Below, in pieces: positions 29,103 to 32,097 of a stretch of DNA of 32,097 nucleotides. The position numbers and the translations under genes are program-made. The notes beneath the pieces are model-generated. The model made no database searches and was not told the DNA's origin. It saw nothing but the letters and a program-made list of their open reading frames with translations. How positions within the stretch are numbered: position 1 is the first letter of the stretch; every line of letters starts with the position of its first letter. Source of the DNA: Collinsella sp. (lineage in GTDB: Bacteria; Actinomycetota; Coriobacteriia; Coriobacteriales; Coriobacteriaceae); contig JAIJJM010000003.1 in NCBI GenBank assembly GCA_022728415.1, positions 1 to 32,097 on the forward strand, read 5' to 3'.

Positions 29103-29569
29103 TCGGTCTCCTTGGCGTTCGCCCAGCCATAGGACAAGGACATGCCGTTCAGCCAGTCCACGACCCGCATGCCGGTCTCGTCCAACCGGTCGTAGTCCAC
29201 ATGTTCGGGCAGCAGTTCCAGCACGTCCAGCCACCCGTACTGGAAGCGGTCATCGCATTCGGCGGCATCGACCAGCAGATAGGCGGATGTGAGCGGCAGT
29301 GGCACGCGGACCGTCTCGCCGTCGTCTTGAAGCACGTCCACGATGAGCCGCATGTTCGGCCTGTCCGCCGTCCAACCGGAGATGCGCACGAACGCCCGCT
29401 CGGGCTTGCGTTTGCGTGCGGCCATGAGACGGCATACGTGCGACAGGCGCATCCAATCCAAGCATGACAGGTCCAGCCCGTCCAAGCCTTGCAGCGTATA
29501 TTCGGCGGGGAGCGCGCCGTGCGCACCGTCGAACCGGTAGTCGATGTCCACGCCGTTGATGTTCACCAT
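29099..29569 (-). CDS. Hypothetical protein, 156 aa
   Basis: The N-terminal segment INGVDIDYRFDGAHGALPAE is followed by a helical region with RLMAARKRKPERAFVRISGW and a beta-rich part (MRLIVDVLQDDGETVRVPLP). The C-terminus has HVDYDRLDETGMRVVDWL. No family is recognised. The start at 29569 has GGAGGG upstream and overlaps the preceding gene by seven bases. Confidence 0.7.
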   Translation of the reverse strand: MVNINGVDIDYRFDGAHGALPAEYTLQGLDGLDLSCLDWMRLSHVCRLMAARKRKPERAFVRISGWTADRPNMRLIVDVLQDDGETVRVPLPLTSAYLLVDAAECDDRFQYGWLDVLELLPEHVDYDRLDETGMRVVDWLNGMSLSYGWANAKETE

Positions 29570-30102
29570 GTTCCCTCCGTTCCGTTGAGTGTGGCTTCGA
29601 GCATGAGCCGCGCCCATTCGCGCCACTTCTCCTTGCTTGTCTGCTTCACCTTGTCCCACGCCTTCAGGTTGCCGTAGGAGAAGTGGGAGCGGGCGGAGAG
29701 GAAGTAGCCGGTCTCGGCGGCTTGTTCCACCTGCCCGTTCGAAGGCTCGTGGTCGGGAGGGAGGATGCCGTACTCTCGGATAATCTGTCTGGCGGTGCAG
29801 TCCGTGCGTTGAATCCTTCTCAATAGTTCGAGCGGACTGCCCGCCCCTTCCACCAGTCGGAAAGTGACTGGCGTGAACCTTGGGTTCTCGTCTTCCGCCA
29901 GCGGCTCGTTGTCGAACCGTTCCATGAGACGGTACGCGTCCTCCATTTGCTCGAAACCTCCGTAACGGAGAATTCGTTCGGCCTCGCTTTCCGGCCAGCG
30001 CAGCGCATACAGCAGCATGGTCGAATCCCTCCATTTCACTCCGCGCTCGCGGGCGGTCTTGTCCATGTGACAGATGATGTCCTTAACGGTCTTGTACGTC
30101 AC
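29563..30102 (-). CDS. Hypothetical helical protein, 179 aa
   Basis: The protein is mostly helical, with units such as LLYALRWPESEAERILRYGG, QMEDAYRLMERFD and LELLRRIQRTDCTARQIIRE, faintly like the repeat protein encoded at 10994-11482. The C-terminal part (YGNLKAWDKVKQTSKEKWRE) is basic. A diverged copy of its MEDAYRLMERF segment lies at 1169-1291. The GTG start at 30102 follows GGGGAGG and overlaps the upstream gene by 20 bases. Confidence 0.7.
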   Translation of the reverse strand: MTYKTVKDIICHMDKTARERGVKWRDSTMLLYALRWPESEAERILRYGGFEQMEDAYRLMERFDNEPLAEDENPRFTPVTFRLVEGAGSPLELLRRIQRTDCTARQIIREYGILPPDHEPSNGQVEQAAETGYFLSARSHFSYGNLKAWDKVKQTSKEKWREWARLMLEATLNGTEGTW

Positions 30103-30478
30103 CTGAAACCTCCCCAGTCACAGACGCGACGTCCTCCATCACGTAGGCGATGTTCGACTCGGGAACGTACATGTAGCGCCCATCGAACGTGTAAAGGTGT
30201 GCACAATCGGATTGCGGGAACTCATGGGTGGTGGTGACCACGGTGCCGTCCCTTAATACCCACCGGTACAGCTTGGCGTCGTCGGGAATGGGATACGCCT
30301 TGGAGCGGCATGTCAAAAGGTTTTCGTTAAACTTCCTTCCAGCTGGGTCGATGTACGCCGGGAAAGCGTTGTAGAGAACAGTCCGGCTGAACAGGATTTC
30401 ATGATACCGTCCGTCGCCGTCGTATTCGATGACCAGCACACGGTTGACTGTCCATTTTTTAGTATTTTCAGTAATCAT
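30083..30478 (-). CDS. Hypothetical protein, 131 aa
   Basis: The predicted beta-rich protein contains VNRVLVIEYDGDGRYHEILF, then LYRWVLRDGTVVTTTHEFPQ, then HLYTFDGRYMYVPESNIAYV. No motif is recognised. It is more AT-rich in codon use than most neighbours. The ATG at 30478 overlaps the stop of the upstream gene only if that gene is read through its probable frameshift, which supports both assignments. Confidence 0.68.
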   Translation of the reverse strand: MITENTKKWTVNRVLVIEYDGDGRYHEILFSRTVLYNAFPAYIDPAGRKFNENLLTCRSKAYPIPDDAKLYRWVLRDGTVVTTTHEFPQSDCAHLYTFDGRYMYVPESNIAYVMEDVASVTGEVSGDVQDR

Positions 30479-31163
30479 TGTGTGATTGTTCCTTTCTCTG
30501 GTTGTTTTGCACATTCGGGGCAGAGGGTGCGTTCTTCGACCTGCCAGCCGTGGTATTCGAGCGTGTCTGCGTGGCCGCTTTCGTGGACGTGGCATTCATC
30601 GCATTCGACATGCCAGTGGTCAGGGCACCACGCCTCGCCGTCACGCCCCCGCCCAGCCGTTCGGCAAGCTTCCATACGTCTTGCGTGCTGGTGGACACCC
30701 AGCCATCGCCTTGTTTCAGATACGCGGCGGCAAGCCCGTCCATGTCGTCGGTCAGGAAACGACGGCATAGGGCGGAACCCAAATCGGCCTTGAACTCGTC
30801 CACATCGGACCATGTGCCTTTTGGCAGCCAATCCCATGCGGGGTCCACATCCTTGTTCCCGGAACGGTCCAGATAACGGCGGGCGCAGTCAGCTTCACAT
30901 ACGGTCACACGCTCCGGCGTCCAGAAGGCGTGCCAGAGCGTATCCTGCGCCCACATGTCCAACGAGTATTGCAGGTCGATTACGCACGCGTCCCCATCAA
31001 GCCCGATACCGACGTATCGCAACGCTTCGATGCAGTCGGCGCATACGACGACACCTTCGTCGTAATAATCCCGGTCGTGTTCCTCGCAACCGTCACAGCC
31101 GGTGTGCCAGACGACGTAAGGCCGGTGTTCCGGCGGCAATCTGTCACAGATTTGGCAACGCAT
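30475..31163 (-). pseudogene. Zinc-binding protein gene with probable frameshift
   Basis: From ATG 31163 the frame encodes MRCQICDRLPPEHRPYVVWH, further Cys pairs and a helical region up to VWKLAERLGGG. It then loses quality. From the run of five C at 30646-30650 (five G on the coding strand), the neighbouring frame reads GRDGEAWCPDHWHVECDECH and later LCPECAK, ending at 30475 in an ATGA overlap. One extra G would join the two into a protein of about 229 residues with zinc sites at both ends. It may be a true mutation, a programmed shift or a sequencing error in the homopolymer. Confidence 0.7.
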
Positions 31164-31181
31164 TTTCCAAGTCCTCCAAGG

Positions 31182-31479
31182 TTATTCGCAGTGTACATAT
31201 TGCCTCAATGTTTGTCGGGCGGGTTCGGCGGTGTTTTCCCCATCCGGACCCCTCTTCGAGGCCTCCCGCGCGTCCTTGGCCGGATCCGGCCTCGACCGAC
31301 CGGTTCTCCTGTCCAGGTCAAGTTCGAGAAGCGTGCGCATCCGGTCGAGTTCGCCGGCGACGTCCGTCAGGAGTGTTGCGGCGCATGGACACGTCAAGCT
31401 GTCCTTTGCGCCACTTGTCCCAGATTTCATGGCTCAGGTGTGCGCGGAACATGTTCCTGAAGTCTTCGATGTTCATCAT
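31182..31479 (-). pseudogene. Small helical protein gene with probable frameshift
   Basis: The frame from 31479 encodes MMNIEDFRNMFRAHLSHEIW and then DKWRKGQLDVSMRRN before becoming Arg-rich and stopping at 31318. From about 31385 another frame reads LLTDVAGELDRMRTLLELDL and ends at 31182. Together they make one plausible helical protein of about 98 residues. Alternatively the second part is a separate gene starting at a TTG near 31403 with AAAGGA upstream. The product is unknown. Confidence 0.5.
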
Positions 31480-31484
31480 CGATT

Positions 31485-31631
31485 TCACGCCTCGATGCCT
31501 TCACGGCAGCCGGCGACCGTGCCGTCGATGTCGACCATCAGAATCCGGCCCATGGCGGACCCTTTCGCTTCGGCGTGCGGACGATCCCCATGCACGCCGG
31601 CGTCCCGCGCGTCGCGGCCGGCCCCGCTCAT
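31485..31631 (-). CDS. Truncated HAD-type peptide, 48 aa
   Basis: The last 22 residues, beginning MGRILMVDIDGTVAG, match the motif I start of HAD phosphatases such as the nucleotidase encoded at 25309-25863, and then stop. Two starts are possible: 31631 (ATGA overlap with the upstream gene) or 31553 (AAAGGG upstream, giving only the HAD part). No catalytic domain follows, so it is probably the remnant of a phosphatase gene or a chance-retained leader. Confidence 0.5.
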   Translation of the reverse strand: MSGAGRDARDAGVHGDRPHAEAKGSAMGRILMVDIDGTVAGCREGIEA

Positions 31632-31846
31632 GCGGGCACCCCCAATGATCCCGCGGGGACGGATGGGGCGATCCCGCACACCGTCTCCCCCTCGTCGTCC
31701 ACGAGCGTGGCCTCGTGCCCGCTCGCGTCCGCCGCCCTGCGCGTGGCGGCCAGCATCTCCGCGAACGACATGGTCGGCGGCAGCGGCTCCGCGAACACGT
31801 AGGCGCCGCACGCGCCATCCCTCACGCCACGGACCTCGTATCCCAT
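31628..31846 (-). CDS. Small protein of a duplicated control module, 72 aa
   Basis: The product runs MGYEVRGVRDGACGAYVFAE, then MSFAEMLAATRRAADASGHE and [14 protein letters not shown]. It aligns with the 66-residue protein encoded at 27414-27614. The ATG at 31846 has GGAGG upstream, unlike the paralogue, whose start abuts the GCATAC motif. It is the first gene downstream of octamer control region 2. The conserved FA-x-MLAATR helix and TLVDDEGE strand mark the family, whose function is unknown. Confidence 0.7.
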   Translation of the reverse strand: MGYEVRGVRDGACGAYVFAEPLPPTMSFAEMLAATRRAADASGHEATLVDDEGETVCGIAPSVPAGSLGVPA

Positions 31847-31888
31847 GATCGGCCTCCATTCCCCATCGGGCTTCGCTGTGACGGAGGA

Positions 31889-31902
31889 GGGTATGCGTCC
31901 CC
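31889..31902 (-). promoter_or_regulatory. Start-associated GCATAC motif
   Basis: Minus-strand GGGGACGCATACCC lies 43 bases before the ATG at 31846 and is also the first unit of the octamer array beyond it. Confidence 0.5.
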
Positions 31903-32080
31903 GGGAACGGGTATGCGTGCGGTATGCATCAGGGGCTGCATACCGTCCGGGCCCCTGTTTTCGGCGTTATTCCGCCGATTGTCGGCCCCGGTATGCATCG
32001 GTATGCACGGTATGCGTGCCCTTTAAGGGAAAAAGGCGTAAAAGAGAGTAACTCGGAAAACAGATGCATACAATGCATAC
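31891..32080. repeat. GTATGCAT octamer array (control region 2)
   Basis: Exact octamers lie at 31922 and 31991 (GTATGCAT) and at 32064 and 32073 (ATGCATAC). One-base variants lie at 31891, 31911, 32001 and 32010, and a GCATAC at 31938. The 18-base string at 32063-32080 is identical to 27827-27844, and the order of elements follows control region 1. The stretch from 31847 to the window end has no credible gene. The array may continue beyond the window. Confidence 0.8.
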
Positions 32081-32097
32081 CTTTATCCTTATCTTCC

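Noticed and set aside
1..32097. tRNA or rRNA genes
   Set aside because: No GTTCGANNC T-loop with matching acceptor arms and no rRNA-like sequence was seen by eye on either strand. A tRNA scan would settle it.

Overview
The sequence is GC-rich and almost every gene lies on the minus strand. Genes are small, tightly packed, and mostly joined by ATGA, TGATG, TTGA or GTGA stop/start overlaps. Strong AGGAG-type ribosome sites, GTG/TTG starts and a TnpB remnant fit an actinobacterium, and Bifidobacterium is my best guess. The gene content is accessory. No ribosomal, central-metabolic, tRNA, rRNA, phage structural, integrase or replication-initiator gene is visible. Present instead are two toxin-antitoxin pairs, a MmeI-like restriction-modification enzyme, Lar, MazG-like, ASCH, an RNA ligase, a deoxyribonucleotidase, two ATP-grasp proteins, a stand-alone M41-like peptidase and many small zinc-ribbon proteins. 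I read this as the non-structural part of a megaplasmid, phage-plasmid or large integrative element. That identity is inference.

Layout, left to right. 1-66 is a long perfect inverted repeat upstream of a plus-strand hypothetical gene (102-1172). 1169-1700 is a small minus-strand module ending in a truncated adenine-type DNA methyltransferase fused to a fragment of another gene. 1701-1916 holds direct repeats and a terminator. 1917-4857 is a minus operon of membrane, zinc and peptidase genes headed by a probable PD-(D/E)XK nuclease. It diverges from a plus-strand HigBA-type pair (4912-5579). 5594-19243 is one continuous minus operon of about 13.6 kb. Its promoter-proximal third carries a coiled-coil protein, two ATP-grasp proteins, an HTH protein, a HAD phosphatase, a DUF3841 protein and the restriction-modification enzyme. 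A YefM/DinJ-YafQ-like pair (19397-19976, plus) separates it from the next minus operon (19982-27614). That operon is rich in nucleotide and RNA metabolism genes. 27615-28014 is a noncoding control region full of GTATGCAT octamers, followed by a TnpB remnant (28015-28684). 28680-31846 is a last minus operon with two probable frameshifted genes. It is headed by a second octamer-rich control region (31889-32080) that runs to the window edge.

The most unusual feature is a recurring motif, RRACGCATRC, on the minus strand just upstream of many start codons. It is related to the GTATGCAT/ATGCATAC octamers clustered in the two control regions. Those two regions are colinear with each other, and each is followed by a paralogous small gene (27414-27614 and 31628-31846). 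This looks like a dispersed regulatory system of the element, comparable in layout to the start-associated sequences of some actinobacteriophages. What binds it is unknown.
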